Source: Epiperipatus broadwayi
Taxonomy: Eukaryota > Onychophora > Udeonychophora > Euonychophora > Peripatidae
Direction: 5' to 3'
Length of the DNA: 64,000 bases
NCBI GenBank assembly: GCA_028023455.1
Contig: JAQFVV010012404.1
Span: forward strand, 12,635,421-12,699,420
This document shows positions 46,976 through 57,815 of this stretch, piece by piece. How positions within the stretch are numbered: the stretch's first letter is position 1; every line of letters begins with the position of its first letter. Under the pieces are notes generated by a model. That model searched no databases, was not told the origin of the DNA, and was given only the letters and a program-made list of their open reading frames with translations. A program made the translations under genes and the position numbers.

Positions 46976-47640
46976 ATTACTTTATATGTGCATATTTAAA
47001 ACTCAAGAAGTAGCATAATTAGATAAAATAAATGATAAGCATTACTGGATTTATATGTGCACATTTAGAACTCAAGAAATAGCGTAATTAGAGATACAAT
47101 AAATGATAAGCATTATCGATTTATATGTGCATATTTAGAACTCAAGAAATAGTGTAATTAGAGATAAAAGAAATAATAAGCGCTACTGGATTAGAAAGTG
47201 ATTAATTAAAGGATAAAGAACAATTATAATTATTTATATTCTAGAACATTCCACATTCTGTGGAAATATATAAAAACTTGAAGATAAAAAACATTGAGGT
47301 CTTTTTTTATATACATTCGTATTGTGAGAGCTGCTCATGTTAGAGAAGATAATTGTAACAAGAGTGTAATGAGGATAACAGAGTAACCCAGTGAACTTCA
47401 CCACTGAAGGTACCAAAGTAAATCTAGGGACTGTATAGGCCACAATGGCCTTATTATAATTTATGTAGGCCTAGTTGGCATTCGTAAGTAATATGTATAA
47501 ATTACAAATATATTAAGCTTGTTAGGAAAACTTTATTATTAGTAACTTGCAGCAAATAAAGTCACCATTTAGTTATAAAACCTTGTTTCCGAATTGCTTT
47601 TATTTCTGTTGGTCTGACCACCTTACTCCCGATTATATTA
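46976..47640 (+). mobile_element. 5' LTR of the Ty3/Gypsy-type retrotransposon
   Basis: It matches the 3' LTR (from 54521) over about 450 bp: ATTCCACATTC...GGAAATATATAAAA, GTGAGAGCTGCTC-TGTTAGAG, GAGTAACCCAG, CCTTATTATAATTTAT. The U3 part has three tandem copies of a roughly 66-bp unit (about 46981-47047, 47048-47116, 47117-47182), whereas the 3' LTR has two. TATATAAAA near 47266 is the likely promoter, and AATAAA near 47555 a possible poly(A) signal. The exact ends are uncertain; the 3' border is placed before the gag leader by eye. Confidence 0.7.
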
Positions 47641-47814
47641 TTCATGATGGATGTGCACAGCAAAAAACTGGTGCAGTTTTGACAGGATAAAATTTAACTT
47701 GTAATTTTTTATTGTAATATAATTTATTGTGTAGTCGAAAATTGTGGAGGAAATTTTTTTTTTACTTACTACTTGTTCAGATTAAGAGTTAAAATGACTA
47801 CTGTGCCACAAGGG

Positions 47815-48483
47815 ACAATAAATGAATTTAATGTTAAAAGTCCTAATGCTCAAAAGGATTGAGAAATTTTTTATTAATAAAACCATTAGCGACCCCATTA
47901 ATGGTTACATTATGTTGGGAAACGAGTGATATAAATCACAAATAGGTTATGTAATTACTAAGAACCAAAGAAATTGCCATATGCAATAGTAGTTGAAAAA
48001 CTAAATAATTATTTTAGTCCAAAGCCCTCTAAGCACATAGCATGGCTACATTTTAGAAATAGATGGCAAAATAAAAGGAAAAGCATATGAGACTATGATC
48101 AATCATTGAAAGAACTAGCTAAGAGTTGTAGTTACAGTGATGCATTAGAAGATGCTCTATTGGAACAGTTATCTTGGGAGATGTGCAACGATAGGCTAAA
48201 ACAGCAGTTACTGGCCTCAAATAACTTTTCATATGATGAAACAATCAAAATGGGGGTGATCCATGAAGTGCTGAACCAATCAAGGAATTTCGAAATTTTA
48301 CTAATAATAATGAATGCAGTGAGTTTATAGGAAAAACTGAAAATAAATATATCTTTTAAGAATAAGCCGAAAGAAAATGTTTGCTATTGTTGTGCAAAAA
48401 AAGACCACATGGCATGTAAGTATAGATTTAACAAGAGCGTTGTAAAGCCTGTGGCAAAGTAGTTCATTTAGAGAAAGCGTGTA
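47815..48483 (+). pseudogene. Gypsy-type gag remnant with zinc knuckles
   Basis: Capsid-like sequence of the retrotransposon: VVEKLNNYFSPKPSKHI, then SLKELAKSCSYSDALEDALL and DRLKQQLLASNNFSYDE, the typical helix-rich Gypsy gag middle region. At the end are two CCHC-like motifs: CYCCAKKDHMAC, with shortened spacing, and CKACGKVVHLEKAC, with standard C-x2-C-x4-H-x4-C spacing. Gag packages the element RNA. Stops occur early (about 47860) and between the gag middle region and the knuckles, so it is inactive. Confidence 0.75.
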
Positions 48484-48569
48484 GTTTGAATGGGGAAAAA
48501 AGATCGTACTGTATAACCCACTTTTCCAAAGAGAAACAAGCAGAAATGTGAGATCTATAATACCCAGGG

Positions 48570-48940
48570 TGCTCACTGCTACCATTATATGATGCCAGTG
48601 AAATTATTAAATACAAATTTGAAATTAGAAATTGGCAGCGGATTGGGCATATCAGTGAAGATAGTCAAAGACTGGGAAATGGTAACATCAATTTGCATGA
48701 ACCCCCTTACATTAATGAGAACTAGTTTAAGGGCAAAAGATGCTAGTGGTAATATTATGAGAATATTAGGAAAAGTAGAAGTATAGGAATGAAAAAAAGA
48801 GCCTGTAGGTTACCATTGTATACAGTACAAGTCGGTCTGAACCTTAGTATAGGTAAGGAATGGTTTGATGCCCTGGGAATAGAAATATGAATGGTGAACA
48901 TGACCGCTATCGAGAAAGAAATAAAAAATAAATACAAAAG
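48570..48940 (+). pseudogene. Gypsy-type protease and start of reverse transcriptase, left of the insertion
   Basis: HCYHYMMPVKLLNTNLKLEI leads into GSGLGISV, where an aspartic protease should have D-S/T-G; the catalytic Asp position holds Gly, so the protease is dead. Further on, DASGNIMRILGKV and GKEWFDALGIE lead to the RT entry around NKYKSLF, where the coding sequence is cut by the Merlin-like element. It continues in frame after 51848. Confidence 0.7.
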
Positions 48941-49901
48941 TTTATTTGGTACTGTTCTATTAGCTCGTGCCAGCTCTTGATGGAATTGATGATATGCAAA
49001 AACACAGAAATATAACGTTACCGGGTCGCCGGCATAAAAATTAATTTTTAATACCTTTATATTGTAACGTTTTTCATTTTTTTGATAGATTCTGGTAGGC
49101 TTTTTTTTTTTTACACACTATGAAGTGAAAGTTAATCAAGCTATGGATAAGAAAATATTTTTTTCTCACAAAAAACATAGCTATATTTCCTGATTAACTG
49201 GCCTACTAATTATTAAGACAGGAATTACCAACGATGTTATTTTTAATTTATAAGAGGGTGCCAGTCAATAGATTCCTGACTTCCTCGTATTCCATAATTT
49301 TAATGCAAGTAACTAAAAGATCGAAGTTATGCTTTCCCATAACTTTATTTTTTTAGAGAATATTATACCTGGGGCATAATCAACAAATATTGGCAAAGGT
49401 AAATTATACACTCACATCCTAATAAACTAACATTAATAAATTTAATAACTATCATTAATAATGCACAATGAATAACTGATATTAGAAATAAATATTTTAT
49501 TCTAACAAATTAAAATATTAAAAACCCAAATTGCTAATAAGTTGGAAAGAATACTCACACGCTAATCCAGACATGAATCAATTAATTAAAACAGTTCACA
49601 TGACATTTAGATTTCTTAGGCCATAAACAAGTCTCTTGAATATAATGTCTCTATCAGGATAATCACAATCGGGAATAGTTAATCTTAGCTTACCGGTAAG
49701 TTTAACGAGTTTACGAAGATTGTTGATTACTATGCTGGTTTTTCATAAGGTAGAATGAGTTCATGGCCATCGGTTTTAACTTGTTTTTTTGTCCATCCTA
49801 AAGGCTAATCACAAAAGCTTTTCTGGGGGTGATGGTCTTCATGATGAACGATGTCAAAAGCTTTGGTCCACTCCAGCATGAAGAATTATTTCAGTGTAGA
49901 G

Positions 49902-49931
49902 TGGTCCTGGATCTTTTGTGATCCAGGACCA
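49902..49931 (-). repeat. perfect 12-bp hairpin downstream of a TATA motif
   Basis: TGGTCCTGGATC (49902-49913) pairs with GATCCAGGACCA (49920-49931) over a 6-nt loop. On the minus strand a TATAAAAGG motif lies about 50 bp upstream (around 49976-49984). The layout resembles the hairpins of the long LTRs at 16047 and 24502, but the stem sequence is different. Confidence 0.75.
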
Positions 49932-51059
49932 GCCAAAAGAAAAACAGACAAGACCCTGATTACATAGGTATTCTTCCTTTTATACTCGAAGTCAGGTTTT
50001 CAGACTTCTGCAATATTTTCTTTTGTCCTTTTATCAATATACTAGATAATAATCTTGTACATTCTTTCTTAAATTTAAGTTATTAAGTCTTTTTTTTTAA
50101 ACCTAATTCCGCCATCTTTAATTAGCTTCCAAAAAAGTTTTACTGATTATAATCTGCGTGTGGAATTCTCTTTCCTTTAGTTTATCTGGATTAGTAATCT
50201 GTATGTCTTTTATTCTTTCCAATTTTAACTTTTATTTTTAATTACATAAAAAAAAAACTGAACGAAAAATGTAACTTTTATTGTACATTTTTAAAAAAAA
50301 AATTACGCAACTAAAAAAAAATTTGAATTGCGTCTTTTAATAAGATCGCTAAATTTACTTTTTCCTTTAGCTTTTACCAAATGCCAATATATAAATAAAT
50401 GGTACAATATATTAATGTAATGTTAGCTTATCTACAAAATCAACAAGTTTGTTTATTTGTTATTTAGTTGATGATATGGAATATATGTATAAAAATGAAA
50501 AGAAGTTGGATGATGGAAATTAAAATAAGTTCAAACAATTTTTTCTTCAAATTTTACTATCACCCTGCTATGTAAGGTGGAACTCGTTTGTAAATAAATT
50601 AGACAAGTTATATTTATTATATATGTATACTTAATCAAACCAGATATTTATTAATTAATTAAGCATTAGAAGGCCAATAGTTATATACATGTCTGCTAAT
50701 TTAATATTTGGAATAGAGAGGTACTGTGCGATCTTTTTCATAGATTTAGATATTCAATAAGAATCAGATCTATGTGCATAAATAGTTCAGCAATGATAGC
50801 TATTAATAATTACTCACGCTAAAAATAAAATACTGGTATAATACCCGCATCCAAATTAATTAAATATCTTTCATAGTGAATTGTTTTTTTTTTTTTTTGG
50901 TAGCATAGTAACATATGGGATGGTATACCTATAAATTAATGTTAATAAGGTTGTTTGATTGTATCTGCAATACTGTGTAGTACTTGGTATTGTGTGTCTA
51001 CGTACTGTGTAGAACTTGGTATCATGTGTCTACATTCTTTTATTGCTTTCTGAAATACT

Positions 51060-51430
51060 TCATCGGCCAATCCTTAAATACTGGAGATGCCGGAGTGAAC
51101 TCATCCTACATGGGCAAACTAAAGACATAGACATAAGCTACTGAAGCATGCTTCATTCCTGATTCTGGCTCACACTAAGTCTTTCAAAATGAATGGGATT
51201 CTGAAGCCATCAAAACAGATCTCCTTTCGAAGAGAACATTTTCACCGACAGGAATAGGACTTGCATCTGACCTGCGAGATGGTTTTGGACATCTCCAACC
51301 TCATCGTTTCACCACACACACATCTCTTGGCATGTAGGAGTATGTTGTTCTGTAAAAACGCCACTGCACCAGCTTCTGTCGATGGTAGTTGACCTAATTT
51401 GAATGGCTCGGCCATTTTATTTGTCATGGA
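51060..51430 (-). pseudogene. Merlin/ISXO2-like transposase remnant
   Basis: On the minus strand the frame from 51427 encodes LLHAKRCVCGETMRLEMSK followed by VRCKSYSCR: the C-x-C-G...M-x-L...x-C-x-x-x-x-C zinc ribbon placed before the catalytic domain in IS1016/ISXO2-like (Merlin) transposases. After a stop it continues CSLRKEICFDG, equivalent to the S-x-R-x-G-x-F-F segment. Later pieces, e.g. EFTPASPVFKDWPMKYF, are unassigned. The DDE catalytic domain is not visible, so the copy is dead. Assignment rests on this motif and on the inverted-repeat/duplication structure. Confidence 0.55.
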
Positions 51431-51848
51431 CGTATTCTAGTGTAAATGTGAGGTGATCAAAATCTTGCCAGGATGTACCCTTTCCGAATTTTTTGAAGGT
51501 TCCACATTGAGTAGGGAAGCATGGTGACGAGTTTACAATTGTTAGGAGGTAATAGTAGGTCAGATGACTTGTAAGCTAATTAATTTGACATGCATATTTG
51601 AAGAGTTGTGGCGGCTGAAGTCCAGACACCCTCAGATGATACTGTAGTGAACTTTGAACTGAGAGCATTGGGATAAAGTGCATAACACAAAGCAGCAAGC
51701 CAACCCCTAGAATGGCATGCTATAAATGATTTCTTTCTGTACTTTTGCATAGAAATAAGACCAGCAGTGGCCACGTAAATGGCATATTTATGTGTTTTTG
51801 CATATAAACAATGCTATCAAGTGGTTGACACGAGCTAACCATTTATTT

Positions 51849-54505
51849 AGTAATACGGAAGCCAATTCAGTACTAAACCAGATGATATAGTCTTGCAAGA
51901 TGGAGCAACTTCCACAATTTGCAGGCCTGGAAAAGTTCCTTTTGCATGACAAGCTAAAGTGGAACAAGAATTAAATGGATTTAGTTAGCAAGGAAGTATT
52001 AATGGTGCGAGAAGGCCAACCGGGCCACTCTGATTGTAGTGATATCTAAACCAAAAGGACAGATCCGCATTTGTGGAGATTACCATACTACAATAATAAG
52101 AACCTTACAAAGAGTCAGTATCCAGTGCCCAACTTCAAAGAAATATTAATGAACATCCGAAATGTCAAGTTATTTCACTAAAATTGATTTGAGATTGGCT
52201 TTCCATCAGATTCCAGTTTCTAAAAGCACCATGGAATTGTTAACTATCACTACCCACAAGGGATTGTTTAACTACAATAGGCTGTCTTTTCGACACCAAA
52301 TATCTTCCAAGCCAAGATGGACCTACTGTTCCAACAAATGGAGGCTATAATACCATGTTTTGATATTTTAATAGTCACTAATTCAGAAGAGAAATTATGT
52401 GAGCAACTTTTTAAAGTTTGTGATAAATTATCTAATTTCGGAGCTAGAATAAACGCAAAAAAATGTATCTGGATGGCAAGCAAAATAAAGTTCCTGGGGC
52501 ATATCATATCAAGAAAGGGAAAGAAGCCTGACCCTCAAAAGATTACAGCCATAAAAGAAGCCCCAAGACCCAGAAATGTACGAAAACTACAGGTTTTTCT
52601 GGGCCTACTTATTTATTTTGAAACTTTTCTGAAAGAAAAAATGCATCTAGCATGACCACTGTATAATTTGTTAAGAAAAGGCCAAAAATGGTATTGGGAT
52701 CAAACCCAAGAAAAAACACTTAGTGCTACAAAGGAATTGCTCACATCGGTTAATTTATTAGTACACTATGACAGCAGCTCCGAAGTGATACCGATAACCG
52801 ATGCATTGGGATTTGGGGTCGAAGTGGTATCAAGTCATACAGTGACTGAGGGTGAGCGATCAATAGTTTTCACTTTGAGAATATTAACCATCACAGAGCA
52901 AAACTACAGCCAGTTGGATAAAGAGGCGTTGGTTATTATCTTTGCAGTGAAAAGTTTCACCAATACTTATATGGGCGGCCATTCAAGATGTTTACTGATC
53001 ACAAGCCGCTATTAGAGATATTAACTAAAATAAAACCACACCGGATCACTTGAGCCCTAGAATGTTATGCTGGTTAAATTTATTAGCAGGTTATGATTTT
53101 GAACTAAATTTTAAAAAGGGAAATGTCATTAAACATGCAGATGAGCTGTTGAGAGTCCCAATTAAATCAGCTCCACAAGAAATGGATTCAACTATTAACT
53201 ACATAGACAACTGGAATAAAGTAGTAATAGATAGCAAAAAGGTAGAGAGTTGGACAAACGCTGAGCATGGTTACAACTTGTGAACAGAATGGAGCAGCAA
53301 GGACTGGCCTAGAAGTCGGCATGAAATACTGCATAAAGCTATATGGGATGTAAGAGAAAAACTGTCTATAAAAAAGGAATGTGTTAATGGACAATAGAGT
53401 ATTAATACCTAGTAGTGGTCGTCACCAAGTTCTGCAGCTTATTCATAAAGGCCATCCTGGGATAATAAGGGCTAAAGCATTTGGCAAAGCTATATTTGGT
53501 GGCCCAAAATTAACTCTGACAATTTGTGAAAACCTGTGAGAATTGCCAAATAAACGCAAACGTTCCAAAGAAAAGTTATATGATCTGGCCTATAGTCGAA
53601 AATGCTTGGAGCCATATTCACATCGACCATGCCAGATTGTTCAATGGCTATATTTTTTAGTACTGATCGACTCCTACTCAAAGTGGACTGAGAATATAGA
53701 ATTGTAAGAAATACGAGCACTGAAGAAACAATCGGTAAACTTAAGGAAATTTTTGCTTTCCACGTTTTTCTCTAAACTATAATATCAGACAATGGAACCA
53801 GTTTCATATCCACTAAATTTGAAGATTTTCTGAAGGAATGGGGAATTAGACATACAGCCATTCCCCCATATCATATTGAGTCCAATGAGATTGCAGAAAA
53901 GGCAGTACAAATGCTAAAGCAAATGCTATGGAAGGAAGGTAGTGCAAATGTACAAGAAATATTATATTCTGTCTTATTGCATCAGCACAGTACACCAATG
54001 AGTATTATGAAAAAATCTCCAGCTGAAATAATATTTAGATGGAAAATCCACACAAAGTTATCGCTGATTCTCCCAGATCAAATTTTTTCGACTAACGAAA
54101 ACAACAGTCCAGAATGGCAGTATGCAATGGGAGAAAAAGTCTGGGTGAGAGATGTGCTCACATAATATTGGGTGAAAGGCATAATTAAAAAACATTTATC
54201 AAAACAAATAGTAATAATCGAGACAGAAATGAGGAAAAGCATGTGAAAATATATAAATCATGTCAGACATCGGGAAGAAGAAATTGAACAAAACCAGAAG
54301 TAATATAGTGCTGGACATTCCAAATTACATAAGGGAGATGGACTCACCAGAAATAAACACAGAGCACAAAGCACTCGAAGCAAATGATGATCACAAAGCA
54401 GCCAAGGATATTAATGTTGAAAAGGAAACAATCCTGCATAGGTTGCAAAGAATCAGGAAGGAATCGAGTTATCTGGACAATTATGTTAGACTTAAAAAAT
54501 TGTAA
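51849..54505 (+). pseudogene. Gypsy-type pol remnant: reverse transcriptase, RNase H, integrase
   Basis: Continuation of the retrotransposon pol. Reverse transcriptase: FTKIDLRLAFHQIPV (about 52170), a damaged catalytic box CFDILIVTNS where Y-x-D-D is expected (about 52350), FLGHIISRKG. RNase H: ITDALGFGVEVVSS and NYSQLDKEALVIIFAVKSF. Integrase: HKGHPGIIRAKAF, then the DD35E core LIDSYSKW, ISDNGTSF and ESNEIAEKAVQ, and a basic C-terminal part with WVKGIIKKHLS near 54165. Frameshifts and stops occur throughout (e.g. 52350, 53030, 53530, 54165). The final frame 54260-54505 ends just before the polypurine tract. Domain order protease-RT-RNaseH-integrase identifies Ty3/Gypsy, and no envelope gene is present. 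Confidence 0.88.
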
Positions 54506-54510
54506 TTTTC

Positions 54511-54520
54511 GAAGTGGAGG
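54511..54520 (+). promoter_or_regulatory. polypurine tract before the 3' LTR
   Basis: GAAGTGGAGG directly precedes the TG start of the 3' LTR, the standard plus-strand priming site. Confidence 0.65.
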
Positions 54521-54975
54521 TGTTTTATATATGCATATTAAAACTCAAAAAATAGCATAATTAGATAAAATAAATGATAAGCGTTACCGGAATTATATGT
54601 ATATATTTAGAACTCAAGAAATAAGAGTAATCAGAGATACAATAAATGATAAGCATTACTGGATTGTAAAGTGATTAATCAAAAGATAAAGAACAATTAT
54701 AATTAGTTACATTCTAGAGCATTCCACATTCCCTGGAAATATATAAAAACTCGAAGGAAAATCGAGGTCTTTTTTACATACACTCGCATCGTGAGAGCTG
54801 CTCGTGTTAGAGAAGATAATTGTAACTGAGTGTAATGAGGACTACAGAGTAACCCAGAGAACCCCACCACTGAAGGGACCAAGGTGGACCTAGGGACTGT
54901 ACAGGCCACATTGGCCTTATTATAATTTATATACGTCTCATTGGCATTCATAAGTAACATATAAATTGTAAATTA
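54521..54975 (+). mobile_element. 3' LTR of the Gypsy-type retrotransposon (truncated)
   Basis: It begins TGTTTTATATATGC and follows the 5' LTR closely until about 54970, after which similarity stops, so the last roughly 170 bp of the LTR are missing. Only two of the 66-bp U3 units remain here, against three upstream. The numerous substitutions between the two LTRs point to an old insertion. Confidence 0.8.
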
Positions 54976-55224
54976 TTATCTATGATTATATTAATACTAT
55001 GATGTATAAAGATTAAAAGTATTTCTTAAAGAAATAAATTGCATATCAATTAATGATTATATTTTGTAAATAAACTACTGTTACATGATCTGTTAATTTA
55101 TTAAAGAAAATAGTAAAGTCTATCTGGGCGCTTTTTCTTTCATGGCAAGCGAGGAGAAGAAGCAATCGGTGTGGGAAAAAATTGTGTTTTATTTCTTCCC
55201 AGTTATAAGTAAAATTGACGATCA
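54976..55224. other. intron spacer
   Basis: No feature is recognised. The segment continues the reverse strand of the coding-like region next to it without an open frame. Confidence 0.4.
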
Positions 55225-55614
55225 GTAAAATTTTTGTTGTGCATAACTGTAGAAATACAATACATCCATATAACACATAGATTTAATGTTTGATTGATGT
55301 TGTTGGATTTGTTTGTCCAATAGATTAGTCAGCATGCAAAGCAAATCTTCATTTACTTTTTGTGTTAACAGAGATTCTATTTCATTTTGGGGATAATGTA
55401 AATTTTGCTCTATTTTTATTTATTGATCCTTTAGTAAGATTATGGGTAGCACTTGATATAGTACATCACATTCTTTTGATCCATCTAATGTTTGTTGTAA
55501 GCTTTTGGGCATATCTTCAAGTCTTTGGTCATTTATTTGAAGAAATTCACATTCACTTTGTTTATTTTTCTCAAGTAATTTTGGTTCTGATTCAACTAAT
55601 AGTTCATCTTCTTT
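55225..55614 (-). pseudogene. unidentified coding-like segment on the minus strand
   Basis: Read from 55614 down, the minus strand gives about 64 codons of ordinary charged, non-repetitive protein (DELLVESEPKLLEKNKQSE..., QRLEDMPKSLQQTLDGSKEC) to a stop at 55420-55422. The same frame then continues coding-like (NEIESLLTQKVNEDLLCMLT, NLLDKQIQQHQSNIKSM) to a stop at 55222-55224. A splice-acceptor-like TAATAG precedes 55614. The overlapping plus-strand hydrophobic frame is its shadow. I recognise no family. It may be a terminal or alternative exon, a gene within the intron, or a pseudogene. Confidence 0.35.
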
Positions 55615-55686
55615 CTATTATGTTCTTTAATATTGTGTAAAAAATATAAAACCATTAAACTATATTAAAGAACCTAATAGAAGGAA
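55607..55686. repeat. inverted repeat with ~24-bp arms
   Basis: TTCTTTCTATTATGTTCTTT (about 55607-55631) faces ATATTAAAGAACCTAATAGA (about 55661-55686) in reverse complement with two or three mismatches. Confidence 0.6.
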
Positions 55687-55951
55687 AATATACGAAACCA
55701 ATTAATTGGCTAATGATAAATGAATGGAAAATTATATAGTATACATTTATACAGATTTATTTTCTCTTCCTTGTACATATTGTATTGTTATAATAGGTTC
55801 TAGATAATTTTATATAAGTAAGATAGATGTCCTTTGTATGCAATGCAGATTGAAATTGTAAAATAGTTCCAACATATTGAAAAGGGCAAAAATCAATACT
55901 TGTTGAAAAGAACTTTTATATATTATTATTGTTATTATGTACCTACAATTA

Positions 55952-55999
55952 TTGCTGTTATAAAACAGGCAAAACTCTCCATATGCCTGTTTTAATAAC
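55952..55999. repeat. hairpin, 16-bp arms
   Basis: TGTTATAAAACAGGCA and TGCCTGTTTTAATAACA are reverse complements apart from a one-base bulge, around a spacer of about 14 bp. Confidence 0.7.
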
Positions 56000-56472
56000 A
56001 GTTATGAGCAAGCATAAGAAATGGTGATCTTGTGATGTTTGGTGGTTATTGCTGTTATATTAAAGTTATTTTATTTGATATTATATAATATGATTTATTT
56101 AAATTTGTAATATTATCTGGTCTACATATTTTTCAATATTCATTCATTGGAATTAACTTAGCTTCTTTATGATCTAGCAAGATATTGCAAATAGAGGATA
56201 TGTAATGGTCATCATTATCATATTAAAGCAAATATTGTTTAGATACATAAATGTGCCAGTCTAAATCCTGATATTTAATGCCAGGTGGTACTCTAATCAA
56301 TTAATTTAAATTATTTAATCATACCTCTGTCTGACCATTTCAATATATATATAAAATAAATCTTTAAATTATTATTTACTGCAATTTCATTTTATACTAT
56401 TTTTTACATTGACATAAAATAATAAAGATCAAAATAATTGCATAGAATATATGTCCCAGGATAGCTTTTTTT
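56000..56472. other. intron sequence, no gene seen
   Basis: AT-rich with no supported feature. Confidence 0.5.
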
Positions 56473-56587
56473 AACTGTCTTTGAAGATGACTGATATTTC
56501 CATCAATGTAAGTTGCATCTTTTTCCTTTAAATGCAATCAATTTATTGCTATGTTGATGGGAATATTGGTCATTTTCAAAGTCAGTT
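56473..56587. repeat. inverted repeat with ~38-bp arms (MITE-like)
   Basis: The left arm 56473-56510 (AACTGTCTTTGAAGATGACT...) and right arm 56550-56587 (...TGGTCATTTTCAAAGTCAGTT) are reverse complements with about six mismatches over a roughly 40-bp spacer. Weak similarity continues outward. Confidence 0.7.
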
Positions 56588-57488
56588 GAAAGAAGTATTT
56601 GCCAGAGTGTGTGTCCTGCCAAAATTGTTTTGATTTTTTCATATGGCAGATAATAGACTGAACTAAAAATTGTAATGGACAATGCTTTGAAGATTTAACT
56701 TGCTTCAATTTATTAGTGTCTCATATTGTTTATTTTCTTATACATATCTTATTTATAACCAATAGCTCATTTTTATATTTCAGACATATAGCTGAAGACA
56801 TTATAGCAAAAAAAAAAAAATCTCATACTACTACTTCTCAAGATACACCTTGATAAATTATGACTCCCCAATTAAGATAAGGCTGCTTATTTTTTCAAAT
56901 GCATAGATTGTTATTTCTAACTATAATATTATTCATTTTTTATTATAATTTATTAAAGATGAATATTACGAAAAAATACTTGTTGAAACAAATATGAACT
57001 TTATGAAGTGGATCTGAACTGAGTAAAGCTTGAACATTTCTGTAGGTTCAAACTAATAATGATTTCTTTTTTAAATAATCAAGCCACAGTCAATCTAGTT
57101 ACATTTCCAATAGATTGGTATCTAACTTTTCTTAACCAAAGGGTAAAACGAGAATGAAAAAACATTCAAACTCTTTCTACCCAACAACCAGAAAGTCTAG
57201 TGAGTAATGCTTTCTCCTTCTCCGTTCTTCTACAAAGGATTATTAGAAAGATCTTTGTCTTGTAGAGGTTTACCTATATTTATACAAATATATGACAAGA
57301 GCATATTTTTACTAAGAACACATTAATATGAATTGGGTGCTATTTCATTTTATTTTTTTAAAAAAAGCAAAAAGTTTTACTTTTTAAACAACTTTACAGC
57401 ATTATTCTTTTTAATTTATGTAAGTAAGTATAATCAATTAAACTAGACAAATATTTAAGGTTAATAGTAATAAAATTACATTACTAAC
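56588..57488. other. intron sequence, no gene seen
   Basis: AT-rich 5' part of the 11.7-kb kelch intron, with nothing coding. The donor GTTAGT lies at its upstream end (57488 downward on the minus strand). Confidence 0.5.
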
Positions 57489-57815
57489 TTCTTGTTTAAG
57501 CCTCCAGCAACTAAAAGAACATTCTGCAAACCCCGAATTCTACTGTCATAATTAAGCAATCTGTCAATACAAGGATTCTTTTTGTGCAGCTCTGTCAGCA
57601 GCCAGTCTGTGCCATATTTACTTAAATCTATGTATAAACAATCTTTCATTAACCTTTCTGCAAAAGATAATCTTGCTTGCTTGTCATAATTAATCCATGA
57701 TAAAAGTGCATTTAAAACTTCTTTTTCACTTGAAACACATAAAGCTTCAAGTTTTAAAATTTCTTGTAATCGGTTAAATGAAAGTTTAAAAAATTCTTCA
57801 AATAAACAAACTTCT
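57489..57815 (-). CDS. kelch-like protein, internal exon: BACK domain and first kelch strand
   Basis: Minus-strand exon. The acceptor TTTTTGTAG precedes 57815, and it runs to AACAAGAA before the donor GTTAGT. It encodes the main part of the BACK domain (EVCLFEEFFKLSFNRLQEIL, then SSEKEVLNALLSWINYDKQA with the conserved Trp, RLMKDCLYIDLSKYG and a Cys-Ile-x-x-Leu-Leu helix). It ends with NVLLVAGGLNKK, the first strand of kelch blade 1 with its GG pair. BACK helices position the propeller relative to BTB and Cullin-3. The upstream intron is only 72 bp (57816-57887). The first two bases complete a Lys codon with AA from the preceding exon. Confidence 0.92.

Larger units (their letters stand above)
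48948..51841 (-). mobile_element. Merlin-like DNA transposon (element B) inserted in the Gypsy pol gene
   Basis: It is flanked by the 7-bp duplication TTTATTT (48941-48947, 51842-51848). The left end GGTACTGTTC..TTAGCTCGTG.CA and the right end read inward, TGGTTAGCTCGTGTCA, share TTGATnG..TTGnTnATATGCAAAAACACA.AAATAT, related to the ends of element A. A zinc-ribbon transposase fragment lies on the minus strand (51060-51430). Deleting the element with one duplication restores the Gypsy frame KSLF-SNTE. The interior from about 49063 to 50910 bears no transposase and may be a further nested insertion, because it opens with TGTAACG and holds a TATA box and hairpin. Confidence 0.75.

Noticed and set aside
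47234-47443. Minus-strand protein with a similar partner at 54703-54960
   Set aside because: The two frames resemble each other only because both lie antisense within the paired LTRs of one Gypsy element.
55362-55640. Plus-strand 92-residue hydrophobic protein
   Set aside because: It is the complementary reading of a minus-strand segment with better coding composition; no signal, family motif or start context supports it.
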